Position numbers and translations under genes: made by a program. Of a stretch of 64,000 nucleotides of DNA, positions 8,795 through 17,333 are shown piece by piece (the stretch's first letter is position 1; each line of letters begins with the position of its first letter). This DNA comes from Cellulomonas sp. P24. Its GTDB lineage: Bacteria; Actinomycetota; Actinomycetes; Actinomycetales; Cellulomonadaceae. The notes below the pieces were generated by a model, which was given only the letters and a program-made list of their open reading frames with translations, was not told the DNA's origin and did not search any database. The DNA lies in NCBI RefSeq assembly GCF_024704385.1, contig NZ_JAJDFX010000002.1, positions 3,720,001-3,784,000 on the forward strand. The letters run 5' to 3'.

Positions 8795-10510
8795 TCAGAG
8801 ATTCCGCTCGTCGGGCCTGACCTGCGAGATCGGTGCGATCAGGTGCTGGCCGCCACCGACGGGCTTCGACTCGACCTGGGGCACGTCCGGGCTCGTCGCG
8901 AGCTGGTCGTGCGCTCCGTGCGACTGCGCCGCTGCGAGCTCGGCCGGGGTCACCGGCTCCACGCGGTCCTCGTAGAAGAACCGCGACACACGCTGACGGA
9001 ACCTGTCCCGGCGGTAGCCCTTGCGGAGGACACCGCGGGAGTCCTCCGCCGGCGCGATCTCGAGCGGACGATGCGCGTCGTAGTTCACGCGGAGCCAGCG
9101 CTCGTGCTCGTCGAGCGGCTTGTGCACCTCGATGTACTCGCCGCTCGCGAACCGGACGATCGTCCCGGTCTCGTGACCGTGGAGGACCAGCTCGCGGTCC
9201 TTGCGCTGGAGTGCGAGGCACGTGCGCTTGGTGATCCAGAACGCGATCACGGGTCCGACGAACAGCATGACGCGGAACACGTTCGTGATGTCGTTGATCG
9301 ACAGGTCGAACTGCGTCGCGATGATGTCGTTCGACCCGGCCAGCATGAGGATCAGGAAGGCCGTGAGCAGGGCGACCCCGGAGGAGGTCCGCACGGGCAC
9401 GTTGCGCGGGCGGTCGAGCACGTGGTGCTCGCGCTTGTCACCGGTGGCGTACGCCTCGATGAACGGGTAGGCCGCCAGTGCAGTGAACAGGATGCCGGGC
9501 ACGATCATCGCGGGGATGAGGATGTTGAAGGGGATCGTGAACCCGGCGATGACCACCTCGAGCTGCCCAGGGGTCAGTCGGAGCGCCCCTTCGAGGAACA
9601 GCATGTACCAGTCGGGCTGGGCACCTGCTGAGATCGGCGAGGGGTCGTACGGTCCGTAGTTCCAGACCGGGTTGATCGTGAACAGCGCCGCGAGCAGGGC
9701 GATCACACCGAAGACGATGAAGAAGAACCCACCGGCCTTCGCGACGTAGATCGGGAACAGAGGGAAGCCCACGACGTTCTTGTCGGTGCGACCGGACCCG
9801 GGGTACTGCGTGTGCTTGTGCAGCACCACGAAGAACAGGTGAAGACCGACCAGCGCGAGGATGAGCCCGGGGACGAGCAGCACGTGGACGGTGAACAACC
9901 GCGGGATGAGCTGGGTGCCCGGGAACTCACCGCCGAAGATGAAGTACGACATGTAGCTGCCGATGATCGGGATCGCCCGGACCACGCCGTCGGTGATGCG
10001 GAGCCCGTTGCCCGAGAGGACGTCGTCCGGGAGCGAGTAGCCGGAGAAGCCCGCGGCCAGGCCCAGGATCATCAGGACGAAGCCGATCACCCAGTTGACC
10101 TCGCGCGGCTTGCGGAAGGCGCCGGTGAAGAACACCCGCATCATGTGGGTGACGATCGCGGCCATGAAGAGCAGCGCCGCCCAGTGGTGGATCTGGCGCA
10201 TCAGCAGGCCGCCGCGCACCTCGAACGACAGGTCGAGGGTGGACTTGAAGGCCTCGGACATCTTGACGCCCTGCATCGAGGCCCATGCACCGTGGTACAC
10301 GGTCTCGTTCATGCTCGGGACGAAGAACATCGTCAGGAAGACGCCCGAGATCAGCAGCACGACGAACGAGTAGAGCGCGATCTCGCCGAGCAGGAAGGAC
10401 CAGTGGTCGGGGAAGATCTTCCTCGCGAAGGTCTTGATCGCGCTGCCGAGGCCGGTCCGCTGGTCCAGGTAGTCGACGGGGCCGGGGAACGCCCGGTCGG
10501 TGGTCGTCAC
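8795..10510 (-). CDS. qcrB: Cytochrome bc1 complex cytochrome b subunit
   Basis: Membrane diheme cytochrome b of the actinobacterial bcc complex, which oxidises menaquinol. The 571-residue protein starts with the GTG overlapping the qcrA stop (GTGA). It shows the heme-ligating histidines in RQIHHWAALLF and TVHVLLVPGL, the quinol-site loop SLPDDVLSG and the later NPVWNYGPYDPSP (PEWY-loop region). A long C-terminal cytosolic tail of about 150 residues is typical of actinobacteria. It is the last gene of ctaE-qcrC-qcrA-qcrB. Confidence 0.96.
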   Translation of the reverse strand: MTTTDRAFPGPVDYLDQRTGLGSAIKTFARKIFPDHWSFLLGEIALYSFVVLLISGVFLTMFFVPSMNETVYHGAWASMQGVKMSEAFKSTLDLSFEVRGGLLMRQIHHWAALLFMAAIVTHMMRVFFTGAFRKPREVNWVIGFVLMILGLAAGFSGYSLPDDVLSGNGLRITDGVVRAIPIIGSYMSYFIFGGEFPGTQLIPRLFTVHVLLVPGLILALVGLHLFFVVLHKHTQYPGSGRTDKNVVGFPLFPIYVAKAGGFFFIVFGVIALLAALFTINPVWNYGPYDPSPISAGAQPDWYMLFLEGALRLTPGQLEVVIAGFTIPFNILIPAMIVPGILFTALAAYPFIEAYATGDKREHHVLDRPRNVPVRTSSGVALLTAFLILMLAGSNDIIATQFDLSINDITNVFRVMLFVGPVIAFWITKRTCLALQRKDRELVLHGHETGTIVRFASGEYIEVHKPLDEHERWLRVNYDAHRPLEIAPAEDSRGVLRKGYRRDRFRQRVSRFFYEDRVEPVTPAELAAAQSHGAHDQLATSPDVPQVESKPVGGGQHLIAPISQVRPDERNL

Positions 10511-11547
10511 TTGAGGCGCTCCCAGAAGCTCGGGCCGACGGGTTCGTGGAAGTCGCTCTGCGCGACCAGGTATCCCTCGCTGTCGACCGTGATGGGCAGC
10601 TGCGGGAGGGGGCGCTTGGCCGGACCGAAGACCACCTTGGCACCGTCGGCGACGTCGAAGGTCGACTGGTGGCACGGGCAGAGCAGGTGGTGCGTCTGCT
10701 GCTCGTAGAGGGCCACCGGGCACCCGACGTGGGTGCAGATCTTCGAGTAGGCGATGATCCCGTCGTAGGACCAGCCCTCGCGGTCCGGTGCGATCTTGAG
10801 GTCGCGCGGGTCGAGGCGGACCAGCAGGACGACGGCCTTGGCCTTCTCCTCGAGCGGGTGCGCGGTCTTGTCGAGGCCGTCCGGGATGATGTGGAAGACG
10901 GACCCGATCGTCACGTCCGACGCCTTGACCGGCCGCCCGGTGGGGTCGAGCGTGAGCCGGGTGCCCTTCTTCCACATCGTGTGCTTGAACTTCGACACGT
11001 CCCAGTTGCCGCCGACGTTGCCGATCAGCGGGACGGCGATCGAGAGCGGGAAGAGCGCCAGGGCGGAGATCATCGCCCCCTTGAGGACGCCGCGACGCCC
11101 GATGGCCGAGTCGGCGACGCCTTCCTTGATGACCTCGACGGCCTGGACGCGCACCGGTTCCGGGCTGCGCAGCTCGTGGCGCTCCTCGGACTTCTCGTGG
11201 TCGTTCATGAGCGACTTCGCCCAGTGGACCGCCGCGAGCCCGATGCCCATGAGGGCGCAGAACAGCCCGAGGCCCAGGAGAAGGTTGGAGTTGCGGATCG
11301 ACGACGGCGTACCGGCGGGCGTGACCGTGAAGTACGCGACGAGGAACCCGATCGTCCCGATGATCGAGATCAGGAACAGCACCACGACCTGGAGCTCGGC
11401 GCGCTTGTTCGCCTTCGGGTCCTGATCGCTCTGCCGCAGCCGGTGCTCCGGGTGCCCGGGGTCGCTGAAGTGCTCCGGGAACCCACCGGACCCGGTGACG
11501 GCGACGTCGGTGCCGCTCTCGGGGGCGTTCGAGTCGTGGGTGCTCAC
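10507..11547 (-). CDS. qcrA: Rieske iron-sulfur subunit of the bcc complex
   Basis: Carries the 2Fe-2S cluster that takes an electron from menaquinol to cytochrome cc. The 346-residue protein has three hydrophobic segments, typical of actinobacterial QcrA. Its C-terminal Rieske domain has both cluster boxes, CTHVGC and CPCHQSTF. A twin-arginine-like GRRGVLKG precedes the third helix. The GTG start at 11547 overlaps the qcrC stop, and its own stop overlaps the qcrB start. Confidence 0.96.
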   Translation of the reverse strand: MSTHDSNAPESGTDVAVTGSGGFPEHFSDPGHPEHRLRQSDQDPKANKRAELQVVVLFLISIIGTIGFLVAYFTVTPAGTPSSIRNSNLLLGLGLFCALMGIGLAAVHWAKSLMNDHEKSEERHELRSPEPVRVQAVEVIKEGVADSAIGRRGVLKGAMISALALFPLSIAVPLIGNVGGNWDVSKFKHTMWKKGTRLTLDPTGRPVKASDVTIGSVFHIIPDGLDKTAHPLEEKAKAVVLLVRLDPRDLKIAPDREGWSYDGIIAYSKICTHVGCPVALYEQQTHHLLCPCHQSTFDVADGAKVVFGPAKRPLPQLPITVDSEGYLVAQSDFHEPVGPSFWERLK

Positions 11548-12323
11548 GAGGACTTCGCTCCGATCCAGACGGCGCAGCCGATCAGGGTGCCGATACCGAG
11601 GACCCAGGCCCAGAGACCTTCACTCACCGGGCCGAAGGCGCCGAGGTCGTTGACGCTCGTCGCGTTGCTGCGCTGGGCGACGAGGTACGCGATGACGTCG
11701 CGCTTCTCCTGCGGGGTGATGTTGTTGTTGTTGAACACCGGCATCGACTGCGGGCCCGTGAGCATCGCCTCGTAGATCACCGTCGGTGTCGCGTTGGCGA
11801 GCGGCGGGGCGAACTTGCCCTGCGAGAGGGCGCCGCCGGCACCGACCGCGTTGTGGCACATCGCGCAGTTCGTCCGGAACAGGGCCATGCCGTTGGCCTG
11901 GTTGCCCTTCGTGGGGTCGACCTGCTCGGCGGTGGGCACCGCAGGGCCCGCGCCGAGGGACGCCACGTAGGCGGCGAGCTGGGCGGTCTGCTCGGCGTCG
12001 AACGTCGGGGGCTTGGCGATCACCTGCGGGCCGGAGGCCGCCATCGGCATGCGACCCGTGCTCACCTGGAAGTCGACCGCTGCAGCGCCCACCCCGACCA
12101 ACGAGGGACCGCTGGCGGTGCCGCCGGCGGCGGGACCGTGGCAGGTCGAGCAGTTGGCCTGGAACAGCTTCCCACCGGCGGAGATGTCGTTGGCGGTGGG
12201 CTCGGCGGCGTGGGCCGTGCTCGGTGCCAGTGCGGCATACAGGCCGCCGGTGGTCAGCAGCGCCAGCAGGGTGACCACCACCGGAGCGTTGCGATGGTGT
12301 CTGCGGGCCGCGAGTGCCTTCAC
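11544..12323 (-). CDS. qcrC: Diheme cytochrome c subunit of the bcc complex
   Basis: QcrC bridges the Rieske protein and CuA of the oxidase without a soluble cytochrome c. The 259-residue protein has a signal anchor, then two cytochrome c domains with heme sites CSTCH (residues 58-62) and CAMCH (153-157), and a C-terminal membrane helix that anchors the complex. I place the start at GTG 12323, where GAGGAC lies about 7 nt upstream and the family-typical VKALAARRHHR begins. An in-frame ATG at 12344 would add seven residues. Confidence 0.94.
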   Translation of the reverse strand: MKALAARRHHRNAPVVVTLLALLTTGGLYAALAPSTAHAAEPTANDISAGGKLFQANCSTCHGPAAGGTASGPSLVGVGAAAVDFQVSTGRMPMAASGPQVIAKPPTFDAEQTAQLAAYVASLGAGPAVPTAEQVDPTKGNQANGMALFRTNCAMCHNAVGAGGALSQGKFAPPLANATPTVIYEAMLTGPQSMPVFNNNNITPQEKRDVIAYLVAQRSNATSVNDLGAFGPVSEGLWAWVLGIGTLIGCAVWIGAKSS

Positions 12324-12396
12324 GAAATTGTCCTCGTCTCGCATGGTGGAACGGGTGGAGGGGCGGCGTCGGTCACCGGCTCGTGACCGACGCGGG

Positions 12397-13035
12397 TCAC
12401 TTCAGCAGGTAGATGACGATGAAGAGGGCGATCCAGACGACATCGACGAAGTGCCAGTAGTACGACACGACGATCGCGGTGGTCGCCTCGTGGTGACCGA
12501 ACCGCTTCGCGGTGAACGATCGGCCGAGCAGGAACAGGAACGCGATCAGGCCGCCGATCACGTGCAGCCCGTGGAACCCGGTGGTCAGGAAGAACACCGA
12601 TCCGTACGGGCTCGAGGAGATCGTGAGGCTGTCGTGGGCGAGCGAGGCGTACTCGAACACCTGCCCACCGATGAAGATCGCGCCCATGACGTACGTGAGG
12701 GTCATCCACTCGTTCATCCCCCACGTACGGACGGCCAGGATCGACCCGGTCCGCGCGGGCTGGAACCGCTCGGCGGCCCAGACGCCCATCTGGCACGTGA
12801 CGGACGACAGCACCAGCACGGTGGTGTTGATCGCGGCGTAGGTCACGTTGAGCTTGCCGGTCTGAGCGGCCCACTCGGCGGGCACGGTAGAGCGGAGCGT
12901 GAAGTACATCGCGAAGAGTCCCGCGAAGAACATCAGCTCGCTGGCGAGCCACACGATCGTCCCGACCGAGACAGGGTTCGGTCGGTTGACGCTCACGTGA
13001 GGGGCGGTGTGGGGGGCAGCCATGGCGGTCGACAC
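12397..13035 (-). CDS. ctaE: Cytochrome c oxidase subunit III
   Basis: Third core subunit of the aa3 oxidase, with seven predicted helices. The 212-residue protein has the family sequences [28 protein letters not shown] and the C-terminal [14 protein letters not shown]. The start GTG at 13035 lies 6 nt after a CATAAT box, suggesting a leaderless mRNA. An ATG four codons later is the alternative. It heads the ctaE-qcrC-qcrA-qcrB operon, as in mycobacteria. Confidence 0.95.
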   Translation of the reverse strand: MSTAMAAPHTAPHVSVNRPNPVSVGTIVWLASELMFFAGLFAMYFTLRSTVPAEWAAQTGKLNVTYAAINTTVLVLSSVTCQMGVWAAERFQPARTGSILAVRTWGMNEWMTLTYVMGAIFIGGQVFEYASLAHDSLTISSSPYGSVFFLTTGFHGLHVIGGLIAFLFLLGRSFTAKRFGHHEATTAIVVSYYWHFVDVVWIALFIVIYLLK

Positions 13036-13041
13036 GTCGCC

Positions 13042-13047
13042 ATTATG
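13042..13047 (-). promoter_or_regulatory. -10 box of the ctaE-qcrCAB operon (leaderless)
   Basis: On the minus strand CATAAT is followed by 6 nt and then the GTG of ctaE. There is no Shine-Dalgarno sequence, so the mRNA probably starts at the start codon. Confidence 0.5.
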
Positions 13048-13342
13048 GCCGACAACTCGTCGAGATGGGACGTTAGGCCCATGTTTTGAGGTGGGCATAT
13101 GTCACATCGTCATCTCCCGACGCTCACCACGCCTCCACACGGGGCCGCAACGTCTCCACACGAGACGGCCACGACGTCGGGCCCGGGCGTGTCGCGTGCG
13201 CGTGCTGGACGGCGTGCGACGGGTCCGGCGCGGCGCGGACGAGATCCGTCGGTGGTCGCCGGGTGGCGCTCGGCGCGCAACGGCCGCCGCTCGTGCCAAG
13301 ATGCGTGGCGAGGGCGCACGGCGACGACGATGGAGAGCGACC
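13048..13342. other. Intergenic region between ctaE and the receiver-domain gene
   Basis: About 300 bp of divergent intergenic DNA. It contains a short hairpin (CGTCTC, 5-nt loop, GAGACG) near 13150 and a possible -10 for the rightward gene around 13298. No protein-coding sequence with an RBS or recognisable family was seen. Confidence 0.4.
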
Positions 13343-13783
13343 ATGAGCAGCGCAGAGTCCGGGCAGCACGACGCGGAGTCGATCGCGGAGGAAGGCCCGC
13401 GGATCCTGCTGTACAGCGACCACGTGGACACGCGCGAGCAGGTGCTGCTCGCGGTCGGACGGCGGCTCGGCAAGGGGCAGCCACCGATCCGCTGGGTCGA
13501 GGTCGCGACGGAAGCCGCGGTGATCTCCGCGATGGACGAGGGGCTGTTCGACCTGCTCGTGCTCGACGGAGAGACCGGCAAGGTCGGCGGGATGGGCCTG
13601 TGCCGTCAGCTCAAGGACGAGATCTTCGAGTGCCCGCCGGTGCTCGTCCTGACCGGTCGTCCGCAGGATGCCTGGCTCGCGTCGTGGTCCTACGCCGACG
13701 CCGTCGTCTCGCGCCCGCTTGACCCGATCGAGGTCCAGCGAGCCGTGGCCGATCTGCTCCGCGCGCCGGCTGACGCCGTATGA
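13343..13783 (+). CDS. Single-domain response-regulator-like protein
   Basis: The 146-residue protein is one receiver (CheY-like) domain with no output domain. After an acidic about 20-residue leader it shows ILLYSD, the phosphoacceptor-like Asp in LLVLDGETG, and VLVLTGRP. The conserved lysine of the K-P switch is replaced (VSRPLDP), and the first acidic pair is reduced to one Asp. Phosphorylation may therefore be altered (inference). The ATG has GGAGAG 7 nt upstream. The stop overlaps the trpD start (ATGA), so the two are coupled. Confidence 0.75.
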   Translation: MSSAESGQHDAESIAEEGPRILLYSDHVDTREQVLLAVGRRLGKGQPPIRWVEVATEAAVISAMDEGLFDLLVLDGETGKVGGMGLCRQLKDEIFECPPVLVLTGRPQDAWLASWSYADAVVSRPLDPIEVQRAVADLLRAPADAV

Positions 13784-14847
13784 CGTCGGGGCCCTCCGCG
13801 CAGCCGGCACCGACCTGGCCGGCCCTGCTGAACGCCCTCGTGTCGGGCACGGACGTCAGCGGCCCCGACCTGGCGTGGGCGATGGACCAGATCATGTCGG
13901 GTGACGTCTCCCCGGTGCGCATCGCGGGCCTGCTCGTCGCGCTCCGGGCGAAGGGCGAGTCCGTCGTCGAGCTCACGGCTCTGGCGGACACGATGCTCGC
14001 CCACGCGGTCCGGTTCGAGGTCCCGGGCCCGAGCATCGACCTCGTCGGGACGGGCGGGGACCGTATGCACACGGTCAACGTCTCGACGATGGCGGCGCTC
14101 GTCGTCGCCGGCACGGGTACCACCGTGGTCAAGCACGGGAACCGCGCGGCGTCGTCCTCGAGCGGGTCCGCCGACATGCTCGAGGCGCTCGGCATCCGGC
14201 TGGACCACACGGTCGATCGCGTCGCCGCCCTCGCGACCGAGGTCGGCATCACGTTCTGCTTCGCCCAGGTCTTCCACCCGTCGATGCGTCATGTCGGTGC
14301 TGCACGCGGTGAGCTCGGGATCCCGACGGTCTTCAACTTCCTGGGTCCGCTGACCAACCCGGCCCAGCCGCGCGCCACGGCCGTGGGTGTCGCGGACCTC
14401 CGGATGGCGCCGCTGATGGCCGGCGTGTTCGCGTCCCGCGGGACCTCGGCACTGGTGTTCCGCGGCGCGGACGGCCTCGACGAGCTTGCCGCGACCGGTC
14501 CGGCGCAGGTCTGGGAGGTGCGGGACGCTCACGTCGTCCAGCACACGATCGACGCCGCCCACGACCTCGGGCTCACGCCGATCACCCCCGCCGACCTGAG
14601 AGGCGCGGATGCCCGGCACAACGCCGACGTCGCGAGGCGGCTGCTGGCCGGAGAGCCCGGCCCTGTCCGCGAGACCGTTCTCCTGAACGCGGCAGCGGCA
14701 CTGGTCGCCGACGGTCGCCTTCCCGGCACCGCGGACGGCGACCTCGTCGAGCGTCTGCGCGTCGCCATGGAGCACGCGGCCCGTGCTGTCGACGAGGGCT
14801 CCGCGGCAGCCGTGCTCGAGCGGTGGGTGGCAGCCTCCGCTGCGTGA
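13780..14847 (+). CDS. trpD: Anthranilate phosphoribosyltransferase
   Basis: Transfers phosphoribose from PRPP to anthranilate, the second step of the tryptophan branch. The 355-residue protein has the PRPP-binding [17 protein letters not shown], then [15 protein letters not shown], then [15 protein letters not shown] and [11 protein letters not shown], all family signatures. The ATG overlaps the upstream stop. It stands apart from other trp genes and next to ctaE, as in mycobacteria (Rv2192c-Rv2193). Confidence 0.96.
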   Translation: MTSGPSAQPAPTWPALLNALVSGTDVSGPDLAWAMDQIMSGDVSPVRIAGLLVALRAKGESVVELTALADTMLAHAVRFEVPGPSIDLVGTGGDRMHTVNVSTMAALVVAGTGTTVVKHGNRAASSSSGSADMLEALGIRLDHTVDRVAALATEVGITFCFAQVFHPSMRHVGAARGELGIPTVFNFLGPLTNPAQPRATAVGVADLRMAPLMAGVFASRGTSALVFRGADGLDELAATGPAQVWEVRDAHVVQHTIDAAHDLGLTPITPADLRGADARHNADVARRLLAGEPGPVRETVLLNAAAALVADGRLPGTADGDLVERLRVAMEHAARAVDEGSAAAVLERWVAASAA

Positions 14848-14873
14848 GCGGACGAGACCGGTCGCGCCGGGGC

Positions 14874-15155
14874 TCAGTCCTCGAGGCCGAGGGCGAAGGC
14901 TGCGGCCAGGTCGTTCTTCGAGTACGCGCGGAACGCGATGAACGTCTCGGTCCGCTCGACCCCGGCGACCTTGCTGATCTGGTCGGCGATGACGTCGGCG
15001 AGCTGTTCGTGCTCGCGGACGCGGACGAGTGCGATCAGGTCGACCTCGCCGGTCACGGAGTACACCTCGCTGACGTGCGGGACCTCGGCGATCGCCGTGG
15101 CGACCTCGGGGATGCGGTCGGCGGCGGTGTGGATGAGCACGATGGCGGTCAGCAT
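14874..15155 (-). CDS. Stand-alone Lrp/AsnC ligand-binding (RAM) domain protein
   Basis: The 93-residue protein matches only the C-terminal RAM domain of Lrp/AsnC regulators (IVLIHTAADRIPEVATAI, then VTGEVDLIALVRV) and lacks the DNA-binding helix-turn-helix. Such proteins bind small effectors, probably amino acids, and form rings. I start at ATG 15155; a GTG two codons upstream is possible. It begins 7 nt after the stop of the DnaQ/GIY-YIG gene and converges on trpD with a 26-bp gap. Confidence 0.85.
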   Translation of the reverse strand: MLTAIVLIHTAADRIPEVATAIAEVPHVSEVYSVTGEVDLIALVRVREHEQLADVIADQISKVAGVERTETFIAFRAYSKNDLAAAFALGLED

Positions 15156-15162
15156 GGCCACA

Positions 15163-16965
15163 TCATGCCGCGCCCACGCCCGCCGTGTCGTGACGCGACG
15201 GGCCCGAGCACGCAGCCGCGACGGCCTCGGCCGTCCGCGCCGTGCCGACGAAGCCCTGTGCGCCGGTCACCGGGCAGCTGAGCGGCGCATCGATCGAGAC
15301 GAGCCGGACGCCCGGCCTGCCGAGCCAGGTGATCAGCAGGTCCGTCTCCTCGGGGTGGGCGGCGGTCGCCGGGGCCCGCGGTGCCGGTACGTGCTCCGCC
15401 GCGAGCCGAAGCGACTCGATGGCAGGACGCGGGTCGATCCGACCGTCGACGACGGCGGTCCCGGCGAGACGGCCGTGGCGGATGACCACGACCTCCCAGT
15501 CCCCGCGGTCGACCCTGCGCGCCGCCACGAGCTCGGCCGCGCGCGACAGCGGGGCGAACCGTTGGGCGCGCGCGGCTCCACGCAGGAAGCCGTCGAGGCG
15601 GTCGCGGACGGCGCCGGCCTCTTCGAAACGTTCCTCGGCCGACAGCGCGGCGATCCGTGCGGCGTGCGCCTCGACGACAGGACGGGTGTCGACCGTCATC
15701 GCCGCCCGCACGGCCGTGACGACGGTGGCGTAGTCGTCACGTGACTGCGCGCCCGTGCACGGCGCGCCGCAACGACCCATCCCGGCGAGCGCGCACGCAC
15801 TCGCCCCTGGCGCGGCGACGACCGGCAGCCTCTCGCTGCACCGACGGATCGCGAACGCCTCGTGGAGGGCGTCCACAGCGGACTGTGCCGCCAGCCGGGA
15901 GGCGAACGGCCCGATGTACACGGTGCCGTCGTCATGCGCGGTGCCGTCGTCCTTGACGTCCCGGACCACGGAGAGGCGCGGGAACGGCTCCGACGTCAGC
16001 CGGACCCAGGGCATCCTCTGCGGGAAGCGGGACCGTCGGTTGTAGCGCGGGACGTGCTCGGCGATCAGCCGCAGCTCGCGGACCTGGGCCTCGAGGGTCG
16101 TTGCGCAGACGACCGGCGTGACCGACTCGGCGATGCGGATCATCTCGACCATCCGGCGGCGCTTCTCCGCGGCCGTGAAGTAGCTGCGCACGCGCGTCCG
16201 GATCGAGGTCGACGTCCCGACGTACAGGACCTCACGCCCCGGACCGAGGAACAGGTACACGCCCGGTGCGTCCGGGAGCCCGTCGGCGAGGGTGCGCTTG
16301 CGCCGGACGTCCTCGGGCACGGGATCGGTCGCCGTCGCGAGGTCCTCGAGGTGCGTGATGCCGAGCGGCGCGAGCCGGGCGAGCAGGGCGTGCAGCACGT
16401 CGACGGTGGCGCGGGCGTCGGACAGTGCGCGGTGGTCGGGGGTGACCGTGGCACCGAACAGCGCCGCGAGCGTGCCGAGCTTGTGGTTCGGGGCCTCGTC
16501 GCGCAGCACGACGCGCCGGGCGAGCCGGACGGTGTCGAGGACCTGGTTCCCCTGCCAGGGATGACCGGACTGGGCGAACGCCGCCTTGAGGAACCCGATG
16601 TCGAACGGTGCGTTGTGCGCGACGAGGACGCTGCCACGGATGAACTCCGAGAAGCTCGGGACGATCAGGTCGATCCGGGGTGCGTCGCGGACCATCGCCG
16701 TCGTGATGCCGGTGAGGGCGGAGATGAACGCCGGCACCGGGGTGCCGGGGTCGACGAGCGTCTGGAACTCGCCGAGCACCTCCCCGCCGCGGACCTTGAC
16801 CGCCCCGATCTCGGTGATCGCGGACGACGCGGGCGTCCCGCCCGTGGTCTCGAGGTCGACGACGACGAAGGTGACCTCACGCAGCGGCGTCCCGAGGTCG
16901 TCCAGCGACGGCTGGACCGGCGTGCCCGGCACCGTGGTCGACGTCGTCGGGCCGATCGGAGTCAT
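15163..16965 (-). CDS. DEDD exonuclease / GIY-YIG (UvrC-like) fusion protein
   Basis: A 600-residue fusion. The N-terminal DnaQ-type 3'-5' exonuclease has VVDLETTGG (D37, E39), then VAHNAPFDIGFL and HRALSDARATVDVL. From about residue 235 a GIY-YIG nuclease domain follows (GVYLFLGPG, then LYVGTSTSIRTRVRSYF). A UvrC-like middle region with UVR-type sequence (EERFEEAGAVRDRL) completes it. It lacks the UvrC C-terminal helix-hairpin-helix nuclease part. M. tuberculosis Rv2191, also beside trpD, is the same architecture. A role in DNA repair is likely but the substrate is unknown. A TACGGT box 6 nt before the ATG suggests a leaderless mRNA. Confidence 0.9.
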   Translation of the reverse strand: MTPIGPTTSTTVPGTPVQPSLDDLGTPLREVTFVVVDLETTGGTPASSAITEIGAVKVRGGEVLGEFQTLVDPGTPVPAFISALTGITTAMVRDAPRIDLIVPSFSEFIRGSVLVAHNAPFDIGFLKAAFAQSGHPWQGNQVLDTVRLARRVVLRDEAPNHKLGTLAALFGATVTPDHRALSDARATVDVLHALLARLAPLGITHLEDLATATDPVPEDVRRKRTLADGLPDAPGVYLFLGPGREVLYVGTSTSIRTRVRSYFTAAEKRRRMVEMIRIAESVTPVVCATTLEAQVRELRLIAEHVPRYNRRSRFPQRMPWVRLTSEPFPRLSVVRDVKDDGTAHDDGTVYIGPFASRLAAQSAVDALHEAFAIRRCSERLPVVAAPGASACALAGMGRCGAPCTGAQSRDDYATVVTAVRAAMTVDTRPVVEAHAARIAALSAEERFEEAGAVRDRLDGFLRGAARAQRFAPLSRAAELVAARRVDRGDWEVVVIRHGRLAGTAVVDGRIDPRPAIESLRLAAEHVPAPRAPATAAHPEETDLLITWLGRPGVRLVSIDAPLSCPVTGAQGFVGTARTAEAVAAACSGPSRHDTAGVGAA

Positions 16966-16971
16966 GGGCCG

Positions 16972-16977
16972 ACCGTA
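16972..16977 (-). promoter_or_regulatory. -10 box for the exonuclease/GIY-YIG gene (leaderless)
   Basis: TACGGT on the minus strand, 6 nt before the ATG at 16965, with no Shine-Dalgarno sequence. It faces the divergent TAGCGT box at 17047. Confidence 0.45.
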
Positions 16978-17046
16978 GACCGGGGCGCCGACACACGGTG
17001 CCCGCGTGCGGGCGCACGACCGCGGCCCGGTGTCGGAGGGCGTCGC

Positions 17047-17052
17047 TAGCGT
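17047..17052 (+). promoter_or_regulatory. -10 box for the small cysteine-rich protein gene (leaderless)
   Basis: TAGCGT followed by 7 nt and the ATG at 17060. Confidence 0.45.
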
Positions 17053-17059
17053 CGTCGGC

Positions 17060-17236
17060 ATGATGATCGACTGCGGACGCTGCACGGCGCGCGGGGATGC
17101 ATGCGCCGACTGCGTCGTGACCTTCCTGACCATCCCCGTCGGCGTCCCCGACCTCGACGAGGCCGAGCAGGGCGCCCTCGAGGTGCTCGCGTCCTCGGGG
17201 ATGGTGCCGCCGCTCCGGATGATCCGGGCGGTGTGA
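17060..17236 (+). CDS. Small cysteine-rich conserved actinobacterial protein
   Basis: A 58-residue protein, MMIDCGRCTARGDACADCVV..., with two CxxC pairs (CGRC and CADC) in its first 20 residues that could hold Zn or an Fe-S cluster. Similar short proteins beginning IDCDxCxxRxxACxDCVV occur widely in actinobacteria; the function is unknown to me. It is divergent from the exonuclease fusion and has its own leaderless-type promoter. The C-terminal half is a hydrophobic/acidic helix with no membrane segment. Confidence 0.75.
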   Translation: MMIDCGRCTARGDACADCVVTFLTIPVGVPDLDEAEQGALEVLASSGMVPPLRMIRAV

Positions 17237-17245
17237 CCGTGCATG

Positions 17246-17305
17246 CAGGCACAGCGCCGCGAGGTATCTCGCCACCAGGTACAGCGCCGCCAGGCACAGC
17301 GCCGA
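17246..17305. repeat. Three short direct repeats downstream of the small gene
   Basis: CAGGYACAGCGCCG occurs at 17246, 17276 and 17291, the last two in tandem with a 15-bp period. It lies between convergent genes. No function is evident. Confidence 0.55.
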
Positions 17306-17333
17306 CCGGACCCTTCAGGTCAGCGGTGCGACC

